64,000 nucleotides of DNA from Pestalotiopsis fici W106-1 (taxonomy: Eukaryota; Ascomycota; Sordariomycetes; Amphisphaeriales; Sporocadaceae). The notes below the pieces were generated by a model. That model was not told the origin of the DNA. It made no database searches and worked only from the letters and a program-made list of their open reading frames with translations. The stretch lies in NCBI RefSeq assembly GCF_000516985.1, contig NW_006917093.1, forward strand, positions 5,303,013-5,367,012, given 5' to 3'. The position numbers and the translations under genes were made by a program. This document shows, in pieces, positions 43,049 to 55,870 of the stretch. Position 1 is the stretch's first letter; each line of letters starts with the position of its first letter.

Positions 43049-46000
43049 TTACCCTGTGGAGTGGTATGGTGCAAATAGTTTTGTAAAAGCATCCCTCTCC
43101 TCACCCGCAAGGTCGAGCGCTGTCTGCCCTTTATAATTCCGGTACTCTCTTGCTCCTGCGTCCAAAAGCAGCTTTGCGATTCCTAGTGCCCTCCTGCGTA
43201 CGGCCAGGTGCAGCACAGGCTCTTCCAGGATGCTATTAGCCTCGATGTTGACTTTTTGATCGATCAAGAACTGCACAATGCTTTCGTGGCGTCCCCTGAC
43301 AGCGAAATATATGGCCGTTCCCTTCTCTTCACCTCCTCGGGCCTCCGCATCAGCCCCTGCTTCTTTGATAAGGCATTTCACAATTGCTTCGTGACCGCAT
43401 AGGGCAGCATAATGTAATGGCATCATATCCCTCCAGTTTTTGGCATTTAAATCAGCCTCTGATTCTCTGACAAGCCATCTTACAACTGGTTCGTGACCGC
43501 CTAGGACGGCATAATGTAATGGCGTCGTTTGGTAGCCGTCCTTTGCGTTTACATCAGCTTTGCCCACCTGGCACAAAAGTTGGACAATCTCCAAATGCCC
43601 ACACTCAGCAGCGCAATGCAGCGGGGCCATCACTTCTCGATCCACAGCCAGCGCATCAGCACCATGTTCGAGTAGCCATGATACCGTCTTATCATCGGCG
43701 AACGTCGCTGCCAAGTGCAGAGCTGTTCTGCCGTCGCCATCTCGAAGCTTTGTGTTGGCATTTTTCAACAGATATTCAACGGTGCCTCGGTTTCTGCTGA
43801 TACAAGCCCAAAGAAGGGGTGTTTTCCCCGAGGCGTCTTGAATGTCAATATTTGCGCCTGACTCGGCCAGTAAGTTCACCACCTCCAAATTTCCATTCAT
43901 TGCGGCGCAGTGAATTGGCGCTACTCCATCCCTGCCTTGTATATTGATGTCTGCACCCGATCGTACGAGCTCTCGTATGAAAGAAACGGCGGGTTTCTTC
44001 GTACCACATGCGTAGTGAAGTGGTGTCCATCCAAGCAAATCCTGGGAGTTCACTTCTAGTTCGCTCATTCCGAGAGGAAAGACGCGCAGGTATGGTGCCA
44101 GCACCGTGCCCGATGGAGATGGTAGTCCCGCGTAATGCAGAGGCGTCCAGCCGAGAACATCTTTCGTGTTGATATCTCCCTTGTTTTCCCATCTCCTTTG
44201 GTTAGGATAAATATCCAACTCAGGTTCCAGAGCTAATCTGTGATCCTCAGTGAAATTGAATGTTTTGGGAAACACCCATTCTCTTTGGCCGCTTTTTTCG
44301 CTGTTTCCATTATTGTTTCCCATCGCCCCAAACAATGCTGTTGCTATCCCATGGGCGCTGCTGAGCTGTGTATAATTCGAGTAGGCTTGCAATGGTCTTT
44401 TTTATCTTGTTGTTGCTGGAAACAAGCTTATTTTCAAGCCCATGCTTCAGTCGCTGGAGGATTGTCTGACGACGATGATCTTTTAACCTTTCGCAAAAAT
44501 CCAGTGCTGAGCTGACTTGTCGTAGAAATTCCACCACTACGGCTATAGCCTGAGTAGCAAATTCACTGTCTGCAGGAAATGTCTTTGCCACACTGAAGAG
44601 CCACAGGTACACGTAGCTGGCTTCGTTCCAGCGTTGCTGGTACTCGTGGGGTTCGGCGTGGTGTCTTGCCAAGTCAATGACGTGTGATACTGGTGGGAGC
44701 TTGTTTGCTGCGCTGAGTGGTGGGATCATGCTGAGGTAAATGTCGTCTAGGCTGCCAAGTCCAGTGCTCTGAATGGTTCTGGCCAACTTTGTGAACTGCT
44801 CGTTTCTTAGAGAAATTGATGAAGAGAATGATCGCCATGGTTCATTGGACGTAGTGTGATTGGAATATATCTCCGCAGGCTCGGTGAAAGATGACTCTGT
44901 TAGAGTTTTTGCTGCGGACACCCAAAAGCTGGAAAAGATGTCTTGTGCAAACAATGATCTCAAGGGTCCATTGAACTCAACAGCTAATCGCTTTTGGCTG
45001 TCTTCATCCTCTGTTGTGGTGATTGTTGTGTTGTCGTTCTCGCCTTTTTCATCACTGTTTCTGGATGACTTTGAGTTGAAATTGATTTCCGGTAGTTCCT
45101 TGATCCCGTATCTAGTCTCCTTACCTGTGTGCCGAGAAATTCTCCCAGACCCGACGATTCTGTGCGTTCGCACACTCAGTGGTTGAGCTAGGTCTGTAGT
45201 ATCCCCGACCTCTGTCAGACTGATGATTCTAGTTGTCTCGTGAGGTATCCACCACCAGAGGTCCCGATGAAGACTTTGACTATACGAGCCAAGAATACGT
45301 AGGCTATTCTTCGCAGATAACCCTTTAGCGCGCAGCCACTTGTCGTCTTGTGCATCTCCTATAGGCGATTTGTTCAAATGATCAAGTTCGTCATCATTCT
45401 CAGCCTTGTCGACAGAAAAAAGCCACAGCGACAAAGCCGCTTCAAGCTCATCAGCATACGCTTGCCACTTTCCATTTTCTCGATGCAAACGGAGAACAAC
45501 AAGGTCGTGGGTTGGAGAATTGAGAGCCCAGGTATAATTCAATTCTTCCGTGTCACGGAAGAAAAAGTCCATCGTCACCTCAATTGATCGTGCAATAGAG
45601 ATGGCCTCTGCAGAAACAGGCCCATGCCAGGATGCCAGCTGGGCTAGATCTCTCCTAATCTTCATCACGCGGTGTGCATGCAGATGTGGAAGCTCACTCT
45701 GCGGTGGCTCACTAATGTTACCAAAGCCAGTGTCGGTTGCTTCTAAACGGTCAAGTGACCATCTCTTGTTTTCTTTGTTCTGCACATCAGGCCACCACGG
45801 GGCTTTCTTAGCATCTGCGAACGTCGTCGCGAACCAGTCCAATTCGAATTCTGACAAGATATGCTGGCAACACGGAGGCTTAGCAAGCCCACGACGTACC
45901 CAAGCCCTCAGCCCCGTCATCAAAAGAACTACACCAAGTTGAACAATTGATGCTGACCAATGTAGTCCACGCAAACCTACAAACTGCACAATGAATCCAC

Positions 46001-47367
46001 ATAGGCCGATAGTCGTTCCAAGTATGGTCTTCATCTCTAGGACGTCTCCCTGTGGATGAGGCAGTCGTGTGACATCTGGAGAAGAGGTGGCCGTTGATGC
46101 TGGCGGCTGACTTGGTGGCTGCTGGTCCAGTACTCCCACGGATAGCTTATCGCTCTGGTCCTGTGTAGTCTTATCTTCACTCCATCGCCTCGACGTTGTT
46201 ATGGAGGCTCGTTTAGTCTTTGCGTAAATTGCAAAGGAGTCAAAGACCTGGTCATTCACTGTTTTTTTCTGCTGTAGCCAGACCAGTTGCGCCTTCAGGT
46301 TGTTTGACGGCCGAAATGTCTTCTCGCTAGTGCTGCTCTCCACAACGTGGGCACATAGGAGCATGCCAACTACCAGCAGAACTGTACCTATCGCATTGCA
46401 TGGGAATGCATATCTGGCGACAGGATTCCCATCTTTCTGAAGTCTGACTTCGAGAGTTGGGTGATACACAGCACATCCCGAGAAGATAAGAACTCCCAGC
46501 TGGAAAATAATTCCCAAGACAGCCACCATGCGCAATTCAGCTCTGCTCGTATGACTATGCGAGTTGAGAGAGACATTTGGAGCGTCTATGCCTGGATTGC
46601 GCGTAATGATGATGGATGCTAACGGTTTCTTTGGCTTTGATTCGATTTTGATCACTTCCTTCTGACCTTTAGGCGAGTTCGGTGATATAGCATTACGGAT
46701 ACGTTTGTACATGTCTTTCCACGTTTTTTCCTCTAGCAAGAGAGTGAGATTAAGTTCGCCAACTTGAGTAGAGGTAGAAAATGTAGGGAATGAAAGAAAT
46801 AACCGACCTCTTTCCAAGAAATGCTTTTCCAAGACCTCATCAAATTTCATCACTGTAACGTCTCCATTCCAAACAATTGGAGGGCCCGGAAGCAAACAAA
46901 TGAATTCCGAAACTGGACACGACCCCATACATCTCACTACTTCATGGCCATTCCAAAGCTCACAGACCTCTTTTGAAGTCGACGACATGAGCTCTTGTTC
47001 GGCAATGGCAAGATTTTCTCTAGCCCTGCCGATAAGAGCTTTGAGAAATGAAGGTCCTCCGACTCGGATAGCGCTAGAAATGATTGTAATGATTCCAAGC
47101 GGGACCATTGCTAGAATGATGTTATCGGCCCAGCCCAAGGACTGGCTCATGAATTGCATAGTGACGCGTTCTCCGAATAGAGCGAGCAAGCTATCGTGGG
47201 AGATAATTAATAAACAGCATTACTCACGGTACAAATCTGGGTATGTAGACTTACGGTGCCAGGTCTGATAACAGATTGTTCGCAAAGTCGTCTCCATCCT
47301 CTGCAGCAACACCGACTGCAAGCACAATTGCGCACAATAGCCTTGGGAACATTTTGAGCATTGTCAT
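43049..47367 (-). CDS. Membrane protein with C-terminal ankyrin repeats
   Basis: Exons in transcript order: 47367-47255, 47190-44424 and 44365-43049 (113, 2767 and 1317 nt), giving 1398 residues. Exon 1 encodes a signal peptide (MTMLKMFPRLLCAIVLAVGV) and is joined by a GTAAGT intron. The last intron (58 nt, GTTTCC...TACACAG) is inferred: it joins two frames that otherwise stop at 44310 and begin without a usable ATG. Hydrophobic segments lie near residues 55-75, 260-340 (two) and 435-485 (two), so the protein is probably an integral membrane protein. A central region of about 480 residues has no recognised domain but includes LWWWIPHETTRII and RIVGSGRI. The C-terminal third has about eleven ankyrin repeats (GWTPLHYA, TPLLWA, TALHLAA, APLHCAAECGH, TPLHYAVLGGH and others). 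Function unknown. If the last intron is wrong, these are two adjacent genes. Confidence 0.75.
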
Positions 47368-48894
47368 TTCGCCGTTATGGTCAAAGGTATACCCGATGCT
47401 ATATTGTCGCCGGCATATCACCGTAAATGGAGTGATAGTCGGGTCTTGAAAGTGACGAAGTAAAGGGGGTATAGTTCTTGCAGCAAAGAAAAGTAGTATG
47501 CGAGGTGTATGCAGAGCTTTGGGATAGATGAAGATCCCTGAGGAGATGGAGGTCTCTTTTTTTTTTTCTTCTTTTTTTCAAGAAAGCAAAGGGACCCGCC
47601 ACCCCCCCCCTCCTCCCCTTTAGCCTGCAGCAAGAAGGAGAATTGAGCTTGATTGAATCTATTTTGATGTAGCACAATGCATGCATGATGCAATCGAAGG
47701 TGGGTGCATTGCGACCCAACGCCTTTGAAAACCGCTTCTGTGCGTAAACATACATGCGAAACTGCAACCTACCTAGGCACGGCCCGCACGGCTGGTGGCT
47801 GATCGATTCCTGATGAAGTCAGTCGTGCATGTAATGCCACAGAAGATCAACTGCGCAATCGTGTAGTAGCCGTGAGAGTGCATCGCTGTGAGTTTTCCCC
47901 ATATCTCATAGAAAATTCCCCCCTTGAAAAACATTCTAGATAAAGATAATACAGCTGGAATTGAGTCTGCGCTACAAAGTTTTCAACCCAAATCTTTGCT
48001 CCGAGAAGCTTTCAGGGCCTACAGTGCGATGATTGTTCAGTCAAACTGCCCGAATCTGTAAATGTCGCGACCCTCAACATCAGCCGCGGCGAATTACTTG
48101 GATTTCCACCATGCATTTGTGAAAATATCTTGTACGGAGTTGAAGTACGAATATCGGACGGGAGATTTTGTTCTACTGCGGAAGCCATCTCGCTTAAAGG
48201 CTTGATTTGAATTCTACAATCCCGAGTTAAAGATCCCGAGTGATCGAGCTACTGCGTACGGGCCGTAGCTGCCGGAAATGACTTGCTGAACTCTGGGGTA
48301 CACGTCACCGGTTTGATTCAATTGAACTTTAGCTACGAAAGGACTGATGCTGGCTTGTCGGGTTGTTCATAACCGAGAACCCATCCTCATTCGTGGAACG
48401 TGCATGGGATTCCATTAGCGAGGGAACTGTGCATAGGTAGACTGTGCAGCCATTCAATAGATCCGCAGCCCGCTCTGTCAAATGTCCATTTGGATCACGC
48501 CCAAAGACTACCTAGTTTTGACCTACTCCTAGGTGAATACCAGAAACTAGTGCAACTGGCCAGCTACTACTCCCACGTAAACATGGACCCACGCCATTGG
48601 AAGCGAATCAAGGCTCGCTACCGGCCTGGTGTGATGTCTCGCCCTCCACGGACAAGCCTGAAGGTGACTACACCTATGGCCGGGATCTTGGTCTGGGGTC
48701 CCCGCATCCTACTACCACCTGTGCAAGGATGCGGCCCCGACTTCCCCGGACACGAAGTCCCACGACCTTGAAATGTTGTTGAAAAGCCAGGCACATCCAG
48801 CATGTGTATAGATTCCTCCTTACCGAGAGCCAAGACAGCTGCATACCCAATCGGTCAATTTGCTTTGATACTTTCCAAGTGAACTCGCGACGAG
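47368..48894. other. Intergenic region before the sugar transporter
   Basis: Divergent promoters of the ankyrin membrane protein and the sugar transporter. A T-rich run (47558-47580) and a C-rich run (47600-47620) lie about 200 bp upstream of the minus-strand gene. A 123-codon plus frame at 48400-48771 has no recognised domain. Confidence 0.4.
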
Positions 48895-51149
48895 ATGGAG
48901 CCCAAGGCGACTGAGATCGAAGGCATTGAAGCCCGCGTCTCCCAAAAGGAGCAGGTCGCTGTCCCGAAAGACGATGGGCCCGTGATGCGGGCGGCGGTAG
49001 ACGACTTCACCGTCTGGCAGAGTGTGCGTCGGTTCAAGAAAGTGGGATGCATAGCGATGGCGGCTGCTTTCTGTGCATCACTTGACGGCTATCGTAAGCA
49101 GCAACAAGAGTTGGGACAATCTCACAATAGCGATTATACTAACTGTGGATCACTGTAGAAATCAATCTGAACGGCGGTATCGTGGCAAACAAGGGGTTCA
49201 TCCGGCAGATGGCAAACCCGGGCACCACCATTATCGACAGCAAGTACGTTTCGGCTTGGGGTGGCATCCAGTCTGCTGGTCAATTCTTTGGCCAAGTCGT
49301 AAGTAGTCGGGATCTCAGAATAAATGACTCGCTGGTCACAGATGTGCTGATCATTTCATGTCAAGCTTCTTCAATATGCGACCGAAAGGCTTGGTCGGAA
49401 ACCAGCCCTTTGGATCATCTGGATAATTCTCGTTGCGGTCAGTCAACACCTCAATTTCGGACCATGCATGCCCTTCTTCATTCTAACAAAAATGAATAGA
49501 GCATCTTTACAGAGTCTTTCGCAAGCCACTGGGACCATTGGCTAATCGCCAAGCTTCTATCGGGAATGGGAGTTGGCATGCTTCAATCCACAATGCCTCT
49601 CTACTTGTCCGAGATTGCCCCGACTCAGCTCAAAGGCTTCTTTATCAACGCGTATAGCTTGTAAGCAACATTTGTAGCATTAGGAATACACCGAATTACT
49701 GCTGACTCGCTTAGGTGGTTCGTCCTGGGGCAGCTTTTCGCGTCTGTGGCGTTGAACAGACTCAACGCTAGCGACCCGTATGATTATAAAGTTCCAATTT
49801 ATACTCAGGTATATTCTAGGACCTGAATCCGTAGTTCGCGATTATTTGGGTGCTAATACACTGTTTAATCGACAGTGGGCAATGATTGGCGGTATAGGCG
49901 TCGTATTCGCATTCTTGCCCGAGTCGCCCTGGTGGCTTGTAAGCAAAGGCAAGCTAGAGAAAGCTGCCGAAATTTTGCATTCCTGCAACGGTCAAGTTGA
50001 AGGCTATGATGTCCAGGAGAAGATTGTGAGTTTCAATACCACAGAGAAATGATCCGTAATGTTTCGTCGCTCTAATCTTTGGCAAAGGAAATCATGACGG
50101 CTACTATTGATCTGGAACGCCAGCAAGCCGAGATCAATAAGGAGCAGGGGACATTTGCTGTTTTTCAAGGCCGCAATCTTTTGAGATTCATTATCGCCGG
50201 TTGGCCAAAGATTGCACAGCAGTTTGTCGGTTTATCCGTCTTCAATACCTATGCGACTTATTTCTGTAGGTGGTCTCAAGCATTGGAGTCTGCCAAGAGG
50301 CTGCGCTTACACTTAATCCACAGTTCAATACGCCGGCAACAAGAACCCATTTTTGGTTACGATAGTCTTGTCCTGCGTGCAGCTAATCTCCATGATACTG
50401 ACCACTGTCACCACCGACCGGGTAGGTCGACGACCTCTCACAGTCTATCCGTACGCGGTGACCGTGGTGTCTGTATTGTGCCTGGGCATCATGGGGTGTG
50501 TGGACTACACAAAACAAGCCACAAGCGCACTCTTGGTCAGTTAAAACGGAGAGAGTTTAGCATTATAAGGACTGACGTTGTATCGGCAGGTATTCTTTGC
50601 GTGTCTGGCCACCTTTTCGACTACTGGCGCTTCTGCCATCGGCTATGCCTATGCGGCTGAAATCCCCCAACAGCGGCTTCGCGCGCAGACGGCAGCTTGG
50701 TCCCTAGCCTTGTCAAATCTGGTTGCCATCATGTTCAGTTTCGTAAGTGACGCTCGTGTCCATTGCTAGATCGTTTCTGAGTTTGATTCGAACTTCACAA
50801 TACTGATATTGACGGCCAACTTTTAGTGTACACCACTCATGATCAATGGTAGCGCTCAATGGGGCGTCAAGACTGGCTTCTTTTTCGCAGCTTCTGGTGC
50901 TATTGCAACAGTCATTGCGTGGTTCATCCTTCCCGAAGTCACGCGTCGCACGCCGGCTGAGATTGACGAGCTGTAAGTTCAAGCCAATAGAACTAAAGTT
51001 TAAATCCTTCGCGTTCGTTCTCACGTAACTAATCATTGTACCGACTCATCAGGTTCGAGAAGAAAGTCAACCTTCGCAAGTTTGACAAGTACCTGACAGA
51101 TGTCCAAGTTCATGCGAATGAGCTTCACCACAGTAAAGGAGTAGCTTGA
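48895..51149 (+). CDS. MFS sugar transporter
   Basis: Twelve-span major facilitator sugar/H+ symporter. Exons: 48895-49093, 49159-49298, 49366-49437, 49500-49660, 49715-49808, 49876-50025, 50088-50265, 50324-50535, 50590-50742, 50827-50972 and 51053-51149 (1602 nt), giving 533 residues with all phases consistent. Family motifs: RLGRKPALW in loop 2-3, PESPWWL before the central loop, QQFVGLSVFNTYATYFFQ in TM7, DRVGRRPL in loop 8-9 and PEVTRRT after TM12. The central-loop and TM7 style is close to fungal maltose/alpha-glucoside-type permeases, but the substrate cannot be read from sequence; hexose or a plant-derived sugar is equally possible. The cytosolic tail ends KYLTDVQVHANELHHSKGVA. Ten introns in 1.6 kb of coding sequence is high for this window. 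Confidence 0.93.
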
Positions 51150-51607
51150 CTCATGATTCCGAATTACCGGTAGGAATTATGGGATGATGGAAGAACCATA
51201 TTTCCAAATCACGTAGAAACGTGGCCCCGATTATTCGAAATAAGCTATGCGGAGTGCAAAAAGATGTATTTGTGGTATTTGGTTACTTTCGTCCTGTAAA
51301 AGTAAAAGGGCGGAAAAGCCGGTGTGGCTTTGGGGGCTGTCGTTGTACTGAGTGTGGGTCCTAGTACGTGTCAGCCCCCAACGTCAGCCACGAAAGCTGC
51401 CTGCCTAGTATGTACCTAGGTATACTATGTACTGTGTAACATGAATCTCACCCCCTGCTACAATGCAGCCTCGTCAAATATTTATTCAGCGCTGCCCCTC
51501 AGTTCACTGTTCGTCCTTGACTCGGCTAAAAGTCATTTGCATTATTGACTTGAAGATCAAATTTGTTGCAACTCGAGACCACTCAGTGCACTCACCATAG
51601 ACGAAAA
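51150..51607. promoter_or_regulatory. Promoter region of the second membrane/ankyrin locus
   Basis: 458 bp. Contains a near-palindrome centred on TACCTAGGTA at 51413-51422. No other gene supported. Confidence 0.45.
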
Positions 51608-53334
51608 ATGGCCACGACTGTCTTTACCACTCAAACTCAATACAATTGCACTCTAGGTGCTACAACGGCCACTTCCACTGTGTCATCTACATACTTTTCG
51701 AATGAGGTATACACACTAGTCAGCGTTGCTGTACACGTTACAGAAACGTCTCCTCCGAGCTGCGACTGGTTTTTCGATTGTTCTAGTCTCAAGCCGAATG
51801 CAGATGTTGCAGGACTCGGGGTAAGAATCTTGGATGTATCTGGGGCCTCCGAGAGTCTGTACTCACAGTAGCCACCTAGGTAATCACTTCTTCCCTGGTC
51901 TCTGCCTACACCTTCCTGGGCCTCTTGCTATGGTGTTATTGGTATGGACTCTTGCCAAGAACACTCTTTCGGCGTGTAGACTCGCGCCTATTCTCTGCCA
52001 ACTCTAGAAATGCGCAAAGTCGTTGGAAAAAGATCATCGAGGAGACAACGTTGATTATCAGCGATCAGCAGTTGATCACAGGTCTGGCTATTCTTACAGC
52101 TGGCTACGTGCAGGTTTTCTTTTACGATCTTTCAGTCTATCACTGGACCATAGTGATTTATCTGGCCTGGATTAGCTCCACCGTACACCTTATGACACTC
52201 TCACTCCTCCGAGAGAAACTGAATGCGAACCCACTATTGCGCAATTTTCGGCTGTGCTTGATGCTTTGTACTCTATTGCTTCTCATAGTGGGATTAGTCC
52301 CCACGGTGACTGACGCATGGAGGTCGGCAACGTACATTAGTTGGTATTCAGGCAAGCCCGTGTCTGTATCGGTTCCGGCGAGATGCTTCTTTGATTCACA
52401 GGCCCAACCAGCAATTATATCAGGACCAACCACCATGATTAATATCTTCGAAGACGTGGACACCATAATCACCTTCGTCCCGCTGATCCTGACATATGCG
52501 TGGAAGTTGAGTCAGTTATTCAACCAGAGTCAAGAATGGATTCGATTTTGGGGTCGTGGACGGGCCGAAGCTGCCATGGAGGGCCTCGCCCGACGGATAC
52601 TGCGGTATCCTGCCAGAAATATCATTTCACGCATTCTGATGTGGACTTTTTACAAATCAGTCATCAGGATATATGTCCTCTACGTTCTCGGGGCGGAGCT
52701 TCTTGAATCATTCATGGCAACTATCTTCAGCCTCATGTTTATACTAGTGTGGGGAACTGTTCGATTACTCAAACCACGCATCACGTGGGCCGATCAAAGC
52801 ACACAAACGGGAGAGCTGGAGATGGGGTTTGGTCAGATACTGGCTTTACTACTACTATTACAGCCAGCAATTGGAATGCTGCAGGTTTTCCTAGGTAGAC
52901 ATCTATTTTATCCCCGAGGCAATACGATACAATGAAAGCTAACTGGAAGTTTAGAAAAAGAAAACAATTACGACGACGAAAATGTTGTGCTATACGGCGC
53001 TGGCAACGAGAACACAATTCGTCGGTCAACTACCATGGCCACCACGCTTGCGGCTGCCCTGGGGAGTGACAACATACAGTTGCTGTCGCCACAAGAAAAA
53101 GCCAAAGGGGGGCAAATTGACCCTATCATTGAGCACATTTATATGTCTAGAGTGTTCAAATTGTCGTTATGGGTAACTTTCACTGCGTCCTTAGGATTTC
53201 TGGTTATTGCGTCAACATTTTGGTCGATCACTTCCGAAGTTACAGATATGAGAATATATCTTATAGGATATATCTTTCTGCCTCTTCTTGGTTTCAATGT
53301 CTTGGTCATATCTTGTAGCAGGAAGCTTAGCTAA
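51608..53334 (+). CDS. Multi-span membrane protein, N-terminal part of a membrane/ankyrin gene
   Basis: Exons: 51608-51820, 51880-52894 and 52955-53334 (213, 1015 and 380 nt), giving 535 residues when read to the TAA at 53332. The N-terminus (MATTVFTTQTQYNCTLG, T/S-rich with two later cysteines) looks like a small extracellular domain. At least eight hydrophobic segments follow, for example SLVSAYTFLGLLLWCYWYG, LITGLAILTAGYVQVFFYD, LCLMLCTLLLLIVGLVPTV and RIYLIGYIFLPLLGFNVLVI. No family recognised. The ankyrin-coding frame starts within a few bases of this stop in another phase, and a 56-nt GT-AG segment (53305-53360) would fuse them; I think this was, or is, one gene with a membrane part and C-terminal ankyrin repeats, broadly like the protein at 43-47 kb. 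Confidence 0.65.
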
Positions 53335-53336
53335 GA

Positions 53337-54785
53337 CTATGTTTGGACGTATTGCTGCAGCATGTCGATTATGACGAAGCGTTCCGCTACGTTATGCCCG
53401 TGAAGGCGTGCAGTCTAAAGCCAATGCCAGCCCGAATGGGAACACCAGAGTATGAGAAGGATGATCAGGACAATCAACATGTACTCGTGTGTCAATTGAT
53501 TGATACTTGATTGAATCCAAATAACCGAATTCATATCTCCGGCCAGCCGCTTTTACACATCGCAGCTGGCAATGTTGCTCTTGGTGGCGGGCTTCGGGGC
53601 TTGTTGGATAGCGGTGAGTCTATCAATGCACACATTTTCTTCTTAATCTAGATACTGACGAGCTAAAGATCATTTCTATTCTCTATCTTCTAGGTGCAGA
53701 CCCCAACAATCAGAACGGAAATGGGCAGACTGTGATGCACAAACTCGCCTCTCCTCAGCCCAAAGAACGTACGGGAAGGTGGACAGCCTTCCCAAGTGAA
53801 CACCTGTTGACACCGTTGGACCACGGCGGCTCCGTCTCTATCGGCGATGAGAATGGCGAGTCACCATTGCATTTGGCTTCATTCTTCCTTCCTTGCGACA
53901 TTGTAAGGAAGTGGCTCGGCTATAGACAAGAGACACATTACAAGACCCTTGTCCAACTGAATCATCATGGGGAATCACTTCTCCACTACGCCGCTGCCGG
54001 TGACAATATCTTACTTCTGCATCACCTTCTCAGACTCCAGGCAGATGCATCCACGTCCACGAAAGAAACGATTCACAATGACAGTGAAATGCTCACGCTG
54101 ATCCGTGAAAAAGGTGGCCCTGATGCGCATACAGTCAGTCGCAACGGCTGGACACCATTTCTATGCGCGCTTACCCGGACGGCCCGAGTCCCATCGGAAC
54201 GGATCCTGATTTCCAGATCGAAATTCCACGAAGTCCGGAGCGGATACATTGCAAGCAGCACGACTCTTGTTGTCGGCTGGGGCAGAACCCGGCGCCATGT
54301 CTTCACAGGGGTGGACATCACTGCACAGCCTTGCAGGCTACGACTATCCGGATGACTTTGCCGCGGATGCTGTTGTACTGGCTAAGGAGTTAATAGCTGG
54401 AGGAACTGACTTCAATGCTCGAGCATTCGCCTTCTTTTACGGCTGGGAGGAGATGCACAGGGGTGTACCGTGGCAGCGGCATCTGCCTTGGGGCTTTCGT
54501 GTGCCCAAGTTGATGGCAGAATTTCCTGGCGCAGCAAGAGGAGGCGTCACGCCGCTTTACTGGACTGCCGAGAATGGTTGCATCTGCATGGCAAAGACAC
54601 TATTGGCTCATGGCGCTGACCCCTTGGCCGAAGACGAGAAGGGAAGCACACCAGAAACGACGGCGAAATATTCGATGAGGTACAAGACGTCACCAAAGAC
54701 GCGAGAAGAGATGATAAAGTTGTCGAAGCAAGCTGGAAAAGGCTGTGCTAGCAAACAAGGACAGCAATTAACCCTGATGATATGA
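53337..54785 (+). pseudogene. Ankyrin-repeat region with in-frame stop and frameshift
   Basis: Reads on from the membrane-protein locus. Frame 1 contains HVDYDEAFRYVMPVKAC and MGTPEYEKDDQD, meets a TGA at 53508-53510, and continues in the same phase with GQPLLHIAAGNVALGGG (ankyrin). An intron 53614-53693 (GTGAGT...TTCTAG) leads into GADPNNQNGNGQT, ESPLHLASFF, ESLLHYAAAGDN and NGWTPFLCALTRTA. Around 54180-54245 the frame must shift by one to reach LQAARLLLSAGAEPG, GWTSLHSLAGY, VTPLYWTAENGCICMAKTLL and the stop at 54783. The TGA might be avoided by a 66-nt in-frame GT-AG segment (53480-53545), but I find no splice that explains the second shift. Either the gene is decaying or the assembly has an error. 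Confidence 0.6.
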
Positions 54786-55058
54786 CAAGAGGCTTACTTA
54801 GCATTGAGACACGTTGTTGAGGAAACCACTGGCCAATGGGCACGCTTTTAATATGCGTCATATCCGGAGTGTCACGCAATTCAGGGACTTGGCAAATGAG
54901 ATACGCTACCATGGTGCCAGCTGTGTGGTATGACTGCAAGCTGGAGAGATGTAATTCGTGATGGAGCTATGGCTTATCTATCTGACTTGACGGGCGGGCT
55001 GGAAAATTGACCTATTAGATTAATCAAATCATCGTTGTGATTACTCTCATAACCCAAA

Positions 55059-55870
55059 TCATAGTTTCGTCCTGGACTGTAATCTTGTGGCCAATCCGTT
55101 CTTGATTTCATACGCCACTCTGGTGCCTTCCTCAATCGCGCCATCAATGAAACCACGCCAACCTAATGCCCAATCTGCACTGGCAAAGAACACATTACCT
55201 TGACGTCTTCTTAGGGAGTCGAGGTAGTTAAAAGCGAATCCTGGACGAAATATACACCAGCCGCCCATTGCGAATGGATCGCGACTCCAGTTATGCCATA
55301 ACTTGATTTGCGTTAGTGTTTGTATTCGTCCTGATTGACTTTGAGAGACCAACTTACGACTTTCCTCACTGGGAGATTCGGAAAAGTCTTTGTAGCATGA
55401 AATTGGAAAGACTTGGCGTCATCATTTGAGTCCAAAGATGCATCATTTCTGCCAAAAGCAACCATGTGACGAAACCCGGTGGCTTGCGTACGACCGTCGC
55501 CCAACGTGCTGACAATTCGAGAATCTGATTGCGCCAGGGCAGAGAGAGGCCGAGTTTCCGATTTATCGATCTGGAAGTGAACCTTGGCTCCGTCATATAC
55601 GTGACCAAGACGTATAGCTTCGTTCTTTAACATGGCGAGTGGGGGATCAAATTTGACCTTGTGCATCACATTTAAAGGTATGGTCGATACGACCTTGCGT
55701 CCCCGAAATTGGCGATCGTCCCCAAGCTGAACAGTAATTGAATCTCCTTGATCATTCACAGAAGCAACACACGACTTGAACACATAGGAGAGTCGTTGTG
55801 TTGCCAAGGCTTCCCCAAAGAATTGAAGGGCAAAATGTGTTTGGCCTCCCCGGTAGTGGTATAGCAACAT
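55059..55870 (-). pseudogene. Flavin amine oxidase, 5'-truncated
   Basis: C-terminal half of a fungal monoamine oxidase-type flavoenzyme (oxidative deamination of amines). Exon 55870-55358 encodes LLYHYRGGQTHFALQFFGEA, RKVVSTIPLNVMHKVKFDPP and GFRHMVAFG; a 56-nt intron with CACTAAC branch (55302-55357) is followed by exon 55301-55059 with LWHNWSRDPFAMGGWC, QGNVFFASADWALGWRGFID and GAIEEGTR, the family's C-terminal FAD-contact region. The N-terminal dinucleotide-binding GxGxxG part and about half the enzyme are missing: immediately upstream of the first ATG the frame has a TAA, and plus-strand sequence of a different gene begins. The first ATG (55870) is therefore incidental, and the remnant should have no enzyme activity. 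Confidence 0.85.

Noticed and set aside
43049..44392. Ankyrin frame as a separate gene
   Set aside because: No suitable ATG at its start, and a frame-exact 58-nt intron links it to the upstream frame; kept as an alternative only.
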